The notes under the pieces are model-generated. The model saw only the letters and a program-made list of their open reading frames with translations. It ran no database searches and was not told the origin of the DNA. A stretch of 64,000 nucleotides of DNA from Lunularia cruciata. Its lineage: Eukaryota > Streptophyta > Marchantiopsida > Lunulariales > Lunulariaceae. Positions 35,906-46,589 of this stretch are shown here, piece by piece (the first letter of the stretch is position 1; every line of letters begins with the position of its first letter). The DNA lies in the NCBI GenBank assembly GCA_948567375.1, contig OX419762.1, positions 44,497,034 through 44,561,033 of the forward strand. The letters are read 5' to 3'. A program made the position numbers and the translations under genes.

Positions 35906-36916
35906 TTAGAGAGCTGACTTGATCTCCCCCGATCCTCCTCCTGCTTCTCGACGGCGCCGTCTGTACAAGTTTGGCCGTAGTTCAGGACCCCATTCCCTGC
36001 TTGGGCTAGTGAGAAAACTGACGTCCGGCGATTCATGCCCTTCGTGAATCTCATGTGTCGGACTTTGCCTACTGCTCATGGCCCCGCTCGAGCTAGGTTT
36101 ATCAAACATCTCCTTCCGAAGCCGATTCTTGCGATGTTTGCTTCCCCATAACGTAGTAGGGCTACGAATAAACCTGCCCTTGGATCCCTCATAATCATCT
36201 TCACGTGGGCGTGCAGGTCTTTGTTGAAAGGCAGAAAAAAATCTGGCGTCTGGTCCGTCGTGAGTCTTCTGGGAGGGCCGAGATACGCTCAAAATTCTGG
36301 CCCAATCCCTACTGGGGCTGTTAAAAAACCCTGCATCTGGGGTCTCACATCCCTCTTGGATCTCTCCACGAGGAGGTGTATGGCGTCGCCGGAAAGGCCA
36401 TCCCCCACTCGGGCTGGAAATGAAGCGAAAATCTACTTGCTGCTCCCCCTCTGCACCTACTTCCTCCTGAGCTTGCCGAGAACGAATGTCTATCTTGACA
36501 AGTCGAAGGACTTTCTTTGTCCCCACATGACCATCTGATTTTGGAACACGAATATCTACTTTCATAAACCGAACACCTTTGTTGGTTACTGAACGAGCCC
36601 TCTTATTCACGGGTCTGGGAGGAGTCAATTTTCCTGGCTCTAAGTTGCCGACGGAAGAAGATTTTTTAGATGAAGGACTTGACGATTGACCACTTCTGCT
36701 CCCCCGAAGATTAGCACTCCCACTTCCACTAGCCGCAGCACTAGCACTGCGACTTCTTCTTTGACCACTGGTTACTCGAAGATTAGCGCTCCCACTCCCA
36801 CTCCCACTAGCACTAGCACCGCGACTCTGTCTCCGAGAGGTCTGGAAATCAAAACCCTCCACATCGTGCCACTCGATGACATCCGCCTCTTTACAAAAGA
36901 AGCACAGAAATGCCAT
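35906..36916 (-). CDS. Ser/Gly-rich basic protein with SPSRxW repeats, unknown family
   Basis: A single open frame gives 336 residues from the first ATG at 36,916. The frame stays open 23 codons further upstream but with no ATG there. I recognise no family. The N-terminus is hydrophobic and Cys-containing (MAFLCFFCKEAD). Residues about 28-90 are Ser/Gly/Arg-rich with the phrase GSGSANLR twice. Residues 115-145 carry two copies of an [RL]xxKxDIR motif. From about residue 160 to the end a 25-30-residue unit recurs about five times: FRFISSPSGGW, PDAGFFNSPSRDW, PDARFFSAF, GRFIRSPTTLW and PDVSFLTSPSREW. Two of the units are preceded by EIxEGxExPD. High Arg and Ser-Pro content suggests a phosphorylated nucleic-acid- or scaffold-binding protein, but this is inference. 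Whether unseen introns extend it is not known. Confidence 0.6.
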   Translation of the reverse strand: MAFLCFFCKEADVIEWHDVEGFDFQTSRRQSRGASASGSGSGSANLRVTSGQRRSRSASAAASGSGSANLRGSRSGQSSSPSSKKSSSVGNLEPGKLTPPRPVNKRARSVTNKGVRFMKVDIRVPKSDGHVGTKKVLRLVKIDIRSRQAQEEVGAEGEQQVDFRFISSPSGGWPFRRRHTPPRGEIQEGCETPDAGFFNSPSRDWARILSVSRPSQKTHDGPDARFFSAFQQRPARPREDDYEGSKGRFIRSPTTLWGSKHRKNRLRKEMFDKPSSSGAMSSRQSPTHEIHEGHESPDVSFLTSPSREWGPELRPNLYRRRRREAGGGSGEIKSAL

Positions 36917-36986
36917 CGGTAGTTTATACCGACCTCCGACGCCCCAAAATCTCTTCTTCTCGAAAACGGTTACCAGCTCCCCCAAT

Positions 36987-37078
36987 CATATATAGATTCC
37001 TCCTGCCTTCTCCAGTTCACAAATCTTCTCGCCCGTCTAATCACCAGTTCCAGCTCCCCCCATCAAATATATAAACTC
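36987..37078 (-). promoter_or_regulatory. Candidate duplicated TATA region upstream of the repeat-protein gene
   Basis: A TATATATG-type box on the minus strand lies at 36,987-36,996, about 75 bp upstream of the ATG at 36,916. A similar AT core lies at 37,066-37,076. Each is flanked on the plus strand by CCAGCTCCCCC, so the promoter-like block occurs twice about 77 bp apart. The nearer box fits the usual spacing to a transcription start. Confidence 0.4.
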
Positions 37079-37079
37079 C

Positions 37080-38330
37080 GCTCAGCTCCATACCTTCTAA
37101 ATCACCGGCACGGAGTGAGAGTGGACATCATTTCAGCACCAGTGAGCAATACTTGGAGAACAACAGCGGCATTCCATCATTTTGATGAAATTTCCTTCCC
37201 CCTTCTAACTCTGGCGTGAGTCCTCTGGAAGAAAGATAAAAGACTCCTGTGTGCTGCTCCGTGCATTCCCCCAGAACAGCTGCTGCTTCTTGCGATTTGG
37301 TGTTGCTCTCACCAAACAAATTCATACAGTTTAAGCAAGCAAGCATGGGAGATTCCTTCTTAGACTGTGCTGCGCTTTCACACGAATGGCAAGAATTTGG
37401 GTCCAAGCTATGGAAGCCGTCCTCATTGATGATCTCGAGCTACAAGATGACGACTTGCTTTGCTTCAGCTTGAGATAGCACTATCGAGGACCACGTCTAC
37501 TACACAAGTGCATTGATCAGATTCCCTCACAATGTATCGGATGCCGTAGTCAGACTTCCGCACTCAGTTCCGTACCAGTAGTACTGCGCCTTTACTTAAG
37601 ACTTACGCCGTAACGGAAATCTTGGATAGCACCACTAACCGTAGTTAACCCTCCCAGTTTCATATGAAACGGTTTTACGTACAGGAGAGTTCAGTTAGTG
37701 GTCCAAAGACACAGCTTCTGCAGTTAGAGAGTTTTATCCTTGAGGAGTTTTATCTGAAAATATCTGTTAATGGAGGATCTCACTTAGTGTCAGACTTGGT
37801 CATGTTGTCCAGAATCACTTACTATCTAACTAGCTTGATGGGGTCTTCCCATCCTTCGTGCGGCTTGACGGGTCTTCCCATCCTTCGTGTTCTCTACGCG
37901 GTCGCCTTTTTCTCTAACTAGCGGAGTTCACCTTTACAATAACTTCTAATGCTTAGTTCAGTAGCTTAAGTCAGAGGAGATATAATGTGGGCGGAGATTC
38001 TAATAAACATGTCGGGATATGTTGTTAAGAGATATATCATTTAATTTTGGAGAAAGGCGACAGTGTAGGATCATTTAATTGGCCATAGAGATTTATGTCC
38101 TCCAGTTAGAAATTGATGAAGTTTGGCCATGATCTTGTCATTTCATCAAACATGATTTGGTTTGATGAGATCCCAAGTGCAGGTGTAGGACTCAATCGAA
38201 GCACTATTCTACAGTCACGTGGTGGTTGAGTTGTGTTCGAATCATGGTTTATTCGAGTTGTGTTTGAATCATGATTTATTCTGCTACTCTTCTTCTCAAT
38301 ACAGCATTAATATGAAATCAATATAAATAC
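37080..38330. other. Unassigned sequence upstream of the repeat-protein gene
   Basis: A minus-strand frame at 37,128-37,406 has two CxxC pairs but starts only at TTG. A reversed fragment of the dispersed GGGGCTAAGCCCC-family repeat lies at about 37,842-37,915. Nothing else is recognised. Confidence 0.4.
37842..37915 (-). repeat. Dispersed repeat family, fragment
   Basis: On the minus strand it reads AGGCGACCGCGTAGAGAACA then CGAAGGATGGGAAGACC twice in a row, the 5' end of the family seen at 38,340 and elsewhere. The end of the repeat is missing. Confidence 0.7.
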
Positions 38331-38339
38331 TGCCAAAGT

Positions 38340-38830
38340 GAAAGAAGGACGACCGTGTAGAAAAAATGAAGGATTGGAAGACCCCATCAAGCCTTACAAA
38401 GAAGAGATGAAAAAGGTAAAATGGGGTAAGCCCCAATAGAGTTTATATGAGAAATTTGTCCCACTGCACTTAAGATATCCGGTACAAGGAAAAGATGAAT
38501 AAGGTAAAATGGGGCTAAGCCCCAATAGAGTTTATATGAGAAATTTGTCCCACTGCACTTAAGATATCCGGTACAAGGAAAAGATGAATAAGGTAAAATG
38601 GGGCTAAGCCCCAATAGAGTCTATATGAGAAATTTGTCCCACTGCACTTAAGGTATCCGGTACAAGGGAAAAATGAATAAGGTAAAATGGAGCTAAGCCC
38701 CGACAGAGTCTATATGAGAAATCTGAAATCTGTCCCACTGTACTTAAGATATCCGAGCTGTGCAAGTCTTGTGGTCTACAAACAACTGGAGCATCTGAAG
38801 AAGCATCACCTAGTCTGAAGTAACGGCACC
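38340..38830 (+). repeat. Dispersed repeat family, with four tandem ~89-bp inner units
   Basis: It starts AAGGACGACCGTGTAGAAAA, then GGAAGACCCCATCAAGCC. An inner unit of about 89 bp (ACAAGGAAAAGATGAATAAG, then GTAAAATGGGGCTAAGCCCC, ending TTAAGATATCCGGT) occurs four times from about 38,396 to 38,750. Other family copies have this unit once. The last unit runs into CAAACAACTGGAGCATCTGA, shared with 40,640 and 41,630. Confidence 0.88.
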
Positions 38831-39847
38831 GAAGTAAGATAATCCAATTATAGATGTACTTGGTTTATCGCGGTTGATGTAGGTCACGGTATTGTGGGGA
38901 TGATGAAAAGGTGGGTGATTGTCCAATAGACGGACATGTAGCTAAAATTCAAGTTTAAACCAAACTGTTGATAAACATTTGACATTTCTAAAACTGTTGT
39001 TGTTGGAAATGAAATTTGCTTGTACTTGTAAGATTGAATAAAACTTTTTATAGCTAATAACTCGTTGTAAACCTACTATGCAGCTGTTTCCATTGAAAAT
39101 TTCATTTGATTGAATAATGAAGGTTTACCTAGCATGAAGCCGCCAGAAATGAGTTAAAACCATTGAAGTTTCATGGTGGTTGTCATATTTGGGAATTGAT
39201 AGATTCCAATGGCATACACTCATGAGGTTCCCCAGCAGGTATATCTTTATAATCTACACAAAATATGTAGACTAGAAGTAGAGCTAGCAAGAAGCAGCCT
39301 CAAATTCCAAATATCTGGAGACTTTTCAAGAAGAATGTAGGTCCATATAAACTCATTGTAGTAGACCTCAAATATCATGGAGCAGCATTCTTACCTAGGA
39401 TATGCAAAAGTGATATTCCGGTGCCTAGCCTTTTACATTTTTTTGCCTTTATCAAGGTGATGTGGGACTCTGTGGGACCCTATGCATAAATCCCCATAGA
39501 GCTTCATGGTTTTTTGTGTCTTCCAAACTGTAAGAGTTCGTGTCGGCCCTCCACACAACGGGATACATGTGTATTTGCGGGCGTATATGTTTTTAGAGTA
39601 GCTATGATAGTCCTCCTCTAATAAAGAAGACGGAATTCAGGACATGCTTATAAATAAAGTCTCAAAATGTCCGTTATCAAGATGGTACCTAGTACCCAAT
39701 ACGTATAGCCTAAAAAATATACCTGAAGTTGGCTAGCATATATACCGATGGCTCAATTACTGAATTTAGTCTTGGATGACTTCATATGGGGAGGTACGAG
39801 ATTACCTACTTTGTGTAATGGGGGAATATTTCACCTATTTTGTCTCA

Positions 39848-39905
39848 CCCTTGTACGGCTTGATGGGTCTTCCCATCGTTCGTTTTCTACGCGGTAGCCT
39901 TTTCT
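39848..39905 (-). repeat. Dispersed repeat family, fragment
   Basis: The plus strand reads CTTGTACGGCTTGATGGGTC then TTCCCATCGTTCGTTTTCTA and CGCGGTAGCC, the reverse complement of the family's 5' end. Confidence 0.7.
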
Positions 39906-40169
39906 TCTTTGTGTAACGGGGATATCAAATTCTCAGACGGAACCCTAATACAGCATTCAACTCTCCTTCTTATCACTTCACCAATGATAGTCTGCATGTC
40001 TTGACAACGACAGTATAGTGAATGCAATCCAATTTGTTAGGTGGCAATGTTACCACTGTTGGTGATCATCAGTTCTAGTAGCGTAGGTAGGTAGTCCTTC
40101 AAGGGTTCTAGTGTAAGTGACAACCTTACCTACTAGTCAGAGCTCCTCCGTCCCTTTACAAAATGGAGT

Positions 40170-40400
40170 CTTCTCTAACTTAGTTGTAGCAATAAAATGG
40201 ACAACAATTCAACTCTACATGCACCACAAGTCCAAAGTGGCATGTTCTCTAACTTAGTACTAGCACTAAAGTAGACAACCATTCGAGCTCTACATGCATC
40301 ACTAGCGCAAAGTGGTGTCGTCTCTAATTTAGTTGCAGCAGTCAAGTGGACAACCATTGGAACGTTAAGCAAAGTGTTGCGTTCTCTAGCTGAGGGGTAT
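40170..40400 (+). repeat. Three ~70-bp tandem units
   Basis: Each unit carries TTCTCTAACTTAGT, then AAxTGGACAACxATTC, then ACTCTACATGCACCA and AAAGTGG. Copies begin near 40,171, 40,249 and 40,320, with a partial fourth. Confidence 0.7.
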
Positions 40401-40494
40401 ATTTAACTGCACACCCATTCCAACTCTACCTGCACCACTTTACATATAGTCCCCTACATGGGAGAGAAAGTATTACCTTGTCACAATTTGTCCA

Positions 40495-41260
40495 CATTCG
40501 AAGACAACCGCATAGAAAAAATGAAGGATGGGAAGAACCCCATCAAGCCGAAGGGAGAGATGAAAAAGGTAAAATGAAGCTAAGCCCCTATATGAGAAAT
40601 CTGCCCCACTACCCCTAAGATATCCAAGCTATGCAAGTAGTGTGGTGCTACAAACAACTGGAGCAACCAAAGAAGCATCACCTAGTGTGATTTCTCTCCT
40701 ATGGATTGCACCGGCCATTGCCCTCTATAGAACAATGAACACACGCTGTCTAAAATATGCTACAAAGTATGAGAGTGAGAGTGGTACCCCTTGGCGCCTA
40801 ATATGATAAGCTCTTATGCACTCCTTGACAAATGTGTAGAACGTTGTATCCATCGCTCCATATAACTCCAAGGCTAGAGGAACAAGGAGGTGAACTCATT
40901 GCATGCCCCTAGACTTGGAGACCTTGCAATCTACTGCTACGCTCGCCGCTCGCCGCCCATCTAGGGGGATGGGTTATCACTCCCTCCAAAATTGTATCTT
41001 GTGTAGGATCTATAACCATGACATCCGTTACTATCATCTGATCATCTCAGGCCAAATATAAGTGTGCCCTGACATGTGTCATCTGCAAAGCATATGAACG
41101 CTCCCTCCAGGCCAAGTATCCACTCTCTCGTGCCATAGCAAACACTATATCCCTGATAGCATCATGGGTAGCTATCCTCTATCCTCCAAAAGGACACCGT
41201 GTCATATGGACCGCTATTGCATCTAGTGTAGAACCACACTCACAAGTGAGTAATGAAGAT
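40495..41260 (+). repeat. Tandem duplication, copy 1 (~980-bp period)
   Basis: It begins with a dispersed-family segment (40,495-40,640) and continues through CTCTCCTATGGATTGCACC at 40,694 to GTAGAACCACACTCACAAGT at about 41,230-41,255. It aligns to 41,360-42,245 at an offset of about 980 bp with scattered substitutions (roughly four in five bases agree by eye). No open frame spans either copy. Confidence 0.85.
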
Positions 41261-41339
41261 TTGTCCACATTTGGATTTGCCTTCGTTCTTTCATTCTCAT
41301 AATGATGTATCAAGAGGCGGAAACGAGTAAGCACATTAA

Positions 41340-42245
41340 AAAAAAGTCTTTTTATGAGAAGGTGGGAAGCCTACCACATAGAACATATGAAGGATAGGGA
41401 GCGATCCCATTAAGCCATACAAGATAGAAGGGAAAGAGAAAAAAAAGAAGGTAAATGGGGTTAGGTTCCAATAGTAGCAATATGAAAAATTTGCCCTATA
41501 GCACCTAAGATAGACAGTTGCATAGCTTGTAAGTTGCATAACTCGTAAGGTTTACAAACAGCTGGAGCATGCAAAGATTCACTAAGTGTTTTTGCTCTCC
41601 TATGGATTACTTGCATAATTTGTAAGGTTTACAAACAACTAGAGCATCTAAAGATTCACCTAGTGTTATTGCTCTCCTATGGATTGCACCAACCAATTAT
41701 CATAAATAGAACAATGGATAAAAATTATCTTCAATTGAAAGTGATACCCTCAACATCCAATATTAGAATGAAAGCGGTCCCTCTACATCTAATATGATAA
41801 ACTCTTGCGCGCTCTTTGTCAAATGTATCAAACGCCATGTCCATCATTCCATATAACTCCAAGGCTAGAGGAACAAAGATATAACCTCACTGCATACCTC
41901 TATACTTGGAGACCTTGCATGATATCGCGCCACTCCCAGCACCATCCAAGGGGATGAGTAATCACTCTCTCCAAAACTGCAACATGCGTAAGGTCTATAA
42001 CCACAACATCCGCCACTATCACCTTATCATCTCGGACCAAATATAAGTTTGCTCTAATATATATTGTCTACAAAGCATACGACGGATCCCTCCAAGCAAG
42101 ATACCCACTCTCTCGTACCATAGTAAACACTATATCCATGATGGTATCATGGATAGTTACACTCTATCCTCCAAAAGGACACCATGTTATATGTACCGCT
42201 CTTACATCTAGTGTAGAACCACATTCCCAAGTGAGTTATGAAGAT
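41340..42245 (+). repeat. Tandem duplication, copy 2
   Basis: This is the partner of 40,495-41,260. It contains a second internal repetition near 41,530-41,670, where AAGGTTTACAAACAACTAGA and TGCTCTCCTATGGATT occur twice. It ends near 42,245 at GAACCACATTCCCAAGTGAG. The family segment at its start is more degraded (GGGGTTAGGTTCC in place of the palindrome). Confidence 0.85.
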
Positions 42246-42249
42246 GCAT

Positions 42250-43714
42250 ATGGATGGACCAAACCTAGGCAAAACCTCATCGACTCTAGAGAGAGTAGTT
42301 TGTGTGAATCAAAATGCACTGATGCACAATAAAACTAGGATTCAAGAACTTACACCCTTACCTTCATCTGAGAAGAGGGTGAATGTTGGAAATTGTTCAT
42401 GACAAGCTCTATGCACAATCAAACTTCGTTTATTTTCAGGTCTTCCAATAATGAATGAATTTTCATTTCTTCAAATTTTATACAAATTGGAGAAAGAACC
42501 CAATCGGATTGAGACGAGAACACGAGGAGAAAAGGATTCAAAGATGTATCATTGACATTATAGATCTTGAAATCATGACTGTTTGGAAACTAAAGATCAT
42601 CTGGATGGAGGAGGGACTTCATTCGATTAGCGTGAGATTGTGAGTGTTTTCGGATACGAGTCTATCACTAATTGAAGAATTGCATATCACGGACATAAAC
42701 GCTTTCTTAGCAACAATTGCCAATGCTGTGACCACCGATTGGAGATGAGGGCCTTTCCAGGATCCAGGACAACCCACAAGGAATTCTGACACTGTGGGAT
42801 GGTAAGTGTACGTCTGAGAGTACTACTATTGTTTCAAAAAGGGCACCTGCCAAAATTGGACAAGCAATTCACGTATCTTTTAGGTTCCCATCCAAACACA
42901 AGTCCTTGTTCCCTACTTAGGAGGAATTCCGTTACGTCAATTGCTCTTTTCGACCAACCAACCCATTCACCCCCATTGCGAATTCTAATATCTATTTGTC
43001 AAGAGAAGTGCTCAAATGGGTGGTTTCAAATTCAGATTTTTAGGATTTTATAGGTACCCGTAGTTAAAAAAGTTTTACCGTATAAAAGTCGCCTTTTATA
43101 CATAAACGTTGCCATACACTTTTTGACGGTGGAACAAATTGTCTATATGGTAAACTTTCGGGTGAAGTTTGTGCTTATTAAGTTCTACGGTTTGCCCATC
43201 GAATTTATAACGGTATGAACATTTTATAAAATTTCGGGGTGAACTTCACTCGTTGAATTCTACGAATTGCCGCTAACCTATAAAATTTTACTAAGAACAT
43301 TTCTCCCTCCAAATTCGCATACCCCCACCATGCACCCATGATACTTTCACAAACTTCCCAAACAAAAATTTACAGAATTGTACGGGTAGCCGTTAAACGC
43401 TGTTTGAAAACCCCTAATGTCTTTTCTCGACTACCAACCCGTTTCTACTTTGTGTCTTCTTCTACCTTCCTGTCAAGGACAGAGCTACTCTTGCTATGGT
43501 TGGTATTACGATCCGCAGATTGGATACGATATTTGGACCCTCATGTCCTTAACCGTGCGTGAAGAATGGAAGCGGCCTAAAACAACGCACAGTTTTACTG
43601 AAGCCAAATGCGAGTTCACTGCTTTTGCATCTAAAAGAAAAAGCTTGTCCCCGGTTGGAGTCTCCTGAATTAAATTTGAGAAAAAAAGGTTCAGTCACGT
43701 ATAGCTGAACGTAG

Positions 43715-43715
<1 letters not shown>
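42250..43715. other. Unassigned sequence, with ~75-bp repeats near its end
   Basis: A hairpin TATAAAAG-TCGC-CTTTTATA lies at about 43,081-43,100. Two diverged units of about 75 bp, each with TTTCGGGGTGAA...GTTCTACG...TTGCC, lie at about 43,150-43,295. No gene was recognised. Confidence 0.4.

Positions 43716-43718
<3 letters not shown>

Positions 43719-43783
<65 letters not shown>
43719..43783. repeat. (AT)n microsatellite, ~31 units
   Basis: An uninterrupted AT dinucleotide run of about 63 bp. The open frame through it reads alternating Tyr-Ile and is not a gene. Confidence 0.97.
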
Positions 43784-43786
<3 letters not shown>

Positions 43787-43789
43787 GAT

Positions 43790-46040
43790 TGTTTTTCTTC
43801 TATCAAGTCTGTATGTCATTGTTATTGGGTTATAGGATTTAGTGAGGAGCAAATTGATCAATCCAAAAGGTGCAGTAACTATAACAATATTTATCTACAA
43901 AAGTGAAAGTTAGGAAACTCTGAGGAGGTGACGGTGTGGTTTGGGGAGTAGAACTTGACGTGTTTGCTCAAAGCTCTTCCGTCCAAACATACTGGAATTG
44001 AAGAGTCAAAAGCTAACATGCTATCACTAAGCAAAATTTAAATTTATGTCTGTCTATTGGTTATTGCGCGACGCATGATGCCAAATTTTTGCTTGACTAA
44101 CTTCAACTAGGTATGGAGCATATTCGCCTTTCTCAATTTGGTCTGTGGTCAAATATTTGAAAAGAGGATATGAAATATCCAAGGTCAGGTGGTGAAGTTA
44201 GTCGTAAATTAATGCTAAGTCCCGTCTCTCAACCAAAGATCATTATAGCGAGAAGATAATCGAAAATGCAGAAAGTCGAAAGTGGAGTTTCTTAATTGGG
44301 GGTGACACAAAGAGCTTAAACCTGATAACCATACAACCCCGTAGAGCTGGGACCCTCTGTAAAGCACATGTTAGGCATCGTTCGAAGGCAGTATCCAATG
44401 ACTTGACTAGCTTGGAAGTACCGTGGCCGTTGGATATGCTTCATCCTTTCGCAACCCTTTACCTAGTCAACAAAGGTACTTCACTTTCCATCCAATCACA
44501 TTGGAAATACTGTTGGAGCTCGAGAATGCCCAGCTTTACGAGCTGCAATGTTTGATTAAAGCGTGGTGCTCCGCATATGTTCGTTCATGCAGAATATTCA
44601 ACTGTCAGCTTTGCGGATAGGAGAACCTGCTCTCTTGTTCCCTGCTTCACTCCGCCTACCTCTTGTGTTATGTCTATTCACGCAGAAAATTTTATTTCTG
44701 TGTTAACGTAGCTGGGAAGGCAAAATCTGATCTCTACTTCCCTGATTTAGTCTGTCGATCGATCCAACTGCCGTTGGAACTCCGCACAAATAGGGTGGCA
44801 GTATGCACCAGTTTTCTCGCGTGAGAGACTAGCTTTTCACACATGCAACTCAAGTTTGGGAGATTTTCGAAGATAAACTTCCGTAACGGTAATACTGCAG
44901 CTGGCACGGCAGGTTTCTGCGTGTACAGCAATCAGCGACGATTGCCACGTTTTCCCGAAACTCGATTCTACGAGAATCTCTGAACGCAAAGGTATGAGAG
45001 TATTCGGATTGACATTCAATCAAGAAAGAAAAATTTTCGCCAGATGTGTTCCATTTTACACGCAGATGTTGCAATGCGCTTCCATCTTGCACACATGTCA
45101 AAGGAAGGCTGCATAAACCGCTTCAATGTTCATGCCTGAAAGGAACTTGGCAATACTATGATCGTACGCAATCTCATAGTCCTCACTTCGGATGTCATTT
45201 TATCAATGTGAAAGGCAAGCCGGAGTGTGTACTATATTTGCATGCAGCTTGCAATGCTGAAAATGCTTGGAAATGCTTGGTAGGACCATCAGATGTAGAG
45301 TCTAATATATGGGTCGCCTCATGAGCAAAATATCAATCAATCAGCATTCGTGTACTGGGAGTCGAGAATGAGAATCGGATGTGACTCAGTAATGAAGACG
45401 TCAAAGCTAAGAGTTATGTTTTATATAGTATGTAAAAAAGTGGACTTCTAAGGCTCCTTGAGCTCTTAAGTCTCATCATATTGATGATGAAATCCAATCC
45501 AGATATCACGCACATATGCCCAATATACGCAAGCACGCCCATGCAGCCCAGACCTGCAGGTACTCTGTCGAAGTCAAAGCTTCCTTGGAGCGAACCATGC
45601 TTCGACTGTAAGCCCCGCCTCTTGAAAGCTACGTAATTGCTGGGTCTTCTCGTTAACGAGAGCCCCTTTTCTAACACCCATACACAATCTTTTTACGTTG
45701 AGAATCTGAAAACTGTAAGTACGCTGTCCAGAGTTTGCATGGGCTCCTCGTTGAACGAGGCCCCAGCGAAACAAGTACCTTCCGAACATGTACATAATTA
45801 AGATATGCAACACAGAAAATTCAGAACTAGAGCGACTCCTCTTGCTGTGAGTTTCCTGTGAACAAATGTGAACGAAAGTACCACTAGTACAGAAAGTTTA
45901 ACAGTCATCCGCCATTGTCTATGCTGAGACATAGAGGTCGACACAGTATTCATCGGCAATAGAGTACTCACGAATAGACCAAAGCCTGTTTATGTGAGTC
46001 TAGTGACAACTGTGCACATTGCCACTAATGATAGCAAGTT
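43790..46040. other. Unassigned sequence
   Basis: Open frames occur on both strands (for example 45,046-45,324 + and 45,414-45,677 -), but none shows a domain, signal or splice-supported extension that I can defend. No tandem repeat was noticed. Confidence 0.35.
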
Positions 46041-46046
46041 TGGCTT

Positions 46047-46412
46047 TCACCGCCATCGTTTGTGCTGAGAGCTTCCGTAAGTTTGCTGTTGTGAGCGGAC
46101 TTCGCATTGGCAAGTCGGCTCTTCATTGTATGTTTGTTCCGTGGTCTCTTCCCGAATGGGCTCGAGTTTTGACCCTGAAGGTGACCTATCAACTTTGATG
46201 ATCTTTGCCGGTGCCTTATCCTGCCTGCGTGATTTGCCCATTTGCAGCTCTTTCAGTGACGATCTTTCGGTACGAAAGCGTTTGCTGTCACCTCTGGGAG
46301 TTGGCCAGCCCTTGTCACTACTTGCAGTTAATGTTTCCCAGTACTGGCTAGTGGAGCCAAGGTGCTCAAAGATAACCACGAGAATGCAGAGAGCACCTGT
46401 CTGCGAGAGCAA
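46047..46412 (-). CDS. Possible short gene behind a TATA box, no early ATG
   Basis: An open frame of up to 121 codons begins just after an in-frame stop, at a TTG. Its first 20 residues (SQTGALCILVVIFEHLG) look like a hydrophobic signal or membrane segment. The rest is basic then acidic, with CQC and a KRWR end. The first ATG in this frame is at MGKSRRQDK, giving only about 64 residues. On the minus strand a CATATAAAG box at 46,576-46,584 precedes a C/T/A-rich leader free of ATG codons for about 270 bases, as in many plant 5' UTRs. It may be a small secreted-protein gene with non-ATG initiation, a gene whose first exon I cannot place, or a non-coding transcript. No family was recognised. Confidence 0.3.
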   Translation of the reverse strand: MLSQTGALCILVVIFEHLGSTSQYWETLTASSDKGWPTPRGDSKRFRTERSSLKELQMGKSRRQDKAPAKIIKVDRSPSGSKLEPIREETTEQTYNEEPTCQCEVRSQQQTYGSSQHKRWR

Positions 46413-46575
46413 CTACTCAATGATACTAAACTAGAGCAAGCTCAGCAATGCAGATAGTGGACTGGAAATGCTAAGCTGAAAGAACTGAACGAGGTGAGCT
46501 GAATAGAGCAACAGGGGATTGATGTGAACGAGAATGTGAATGAAAGGATGTGATGGTTTGGTTGTGCTGAGATGA

Positions 46576-46584
46576 CTTTATATG
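46576..46584 (-). promoter_or_regulatory. TATA box
   Basis: CATATAAAG on the minus strand, followed by a pyrimidine/C-rich leader typical of plant 5' UTRs. It lies about 165 bp upstream of the open frame at 46,047-46,412. Confidence 0.45.
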
Positions 46585-46589
46585 CAGAG

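Larger units (their letters stand above)
38835..40490. other. Unassigned sequence with one reversed repeat fragment
   Basis: A reversed family fragment lies at about 39,848-39,905. At 40,170-40,400 a phrase of the kind TCTCTAACTTAGTTGTAGCA followed by TGGACAACCATTC and CTACATGCACCAC recurs three times at about 70-bp spacing. No gene was recognised. Confidence 0.45.

Noticed and set aside
36917..36985. Longer N-terminus for the repeat-protein gene
   Set aside because: The extension begins at TTG, and the upstream ATG at 36,989 is in another frame. The first in-frame ATG is 36,916.
37128..37406. Minus-strand frame with two CxxC pairs
   Set aside because: It starts only at TTG, is short, and the four Cys are not placed as in any zinc-binding domain I know. 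It could still be transcribed leader.
43549..43806. Minus-strand frame with Tyr-Ile repeats
   Set aside because: It is the translation of the (AT)n microsatellite.
45046..45324. Plus-strand Cys/His-containing frame of 92 codons
   Set aside because: There is no recognisable zinc-finger spacing, no promoter or splice evidence, and overlapping open frames occur nearby on both strands.
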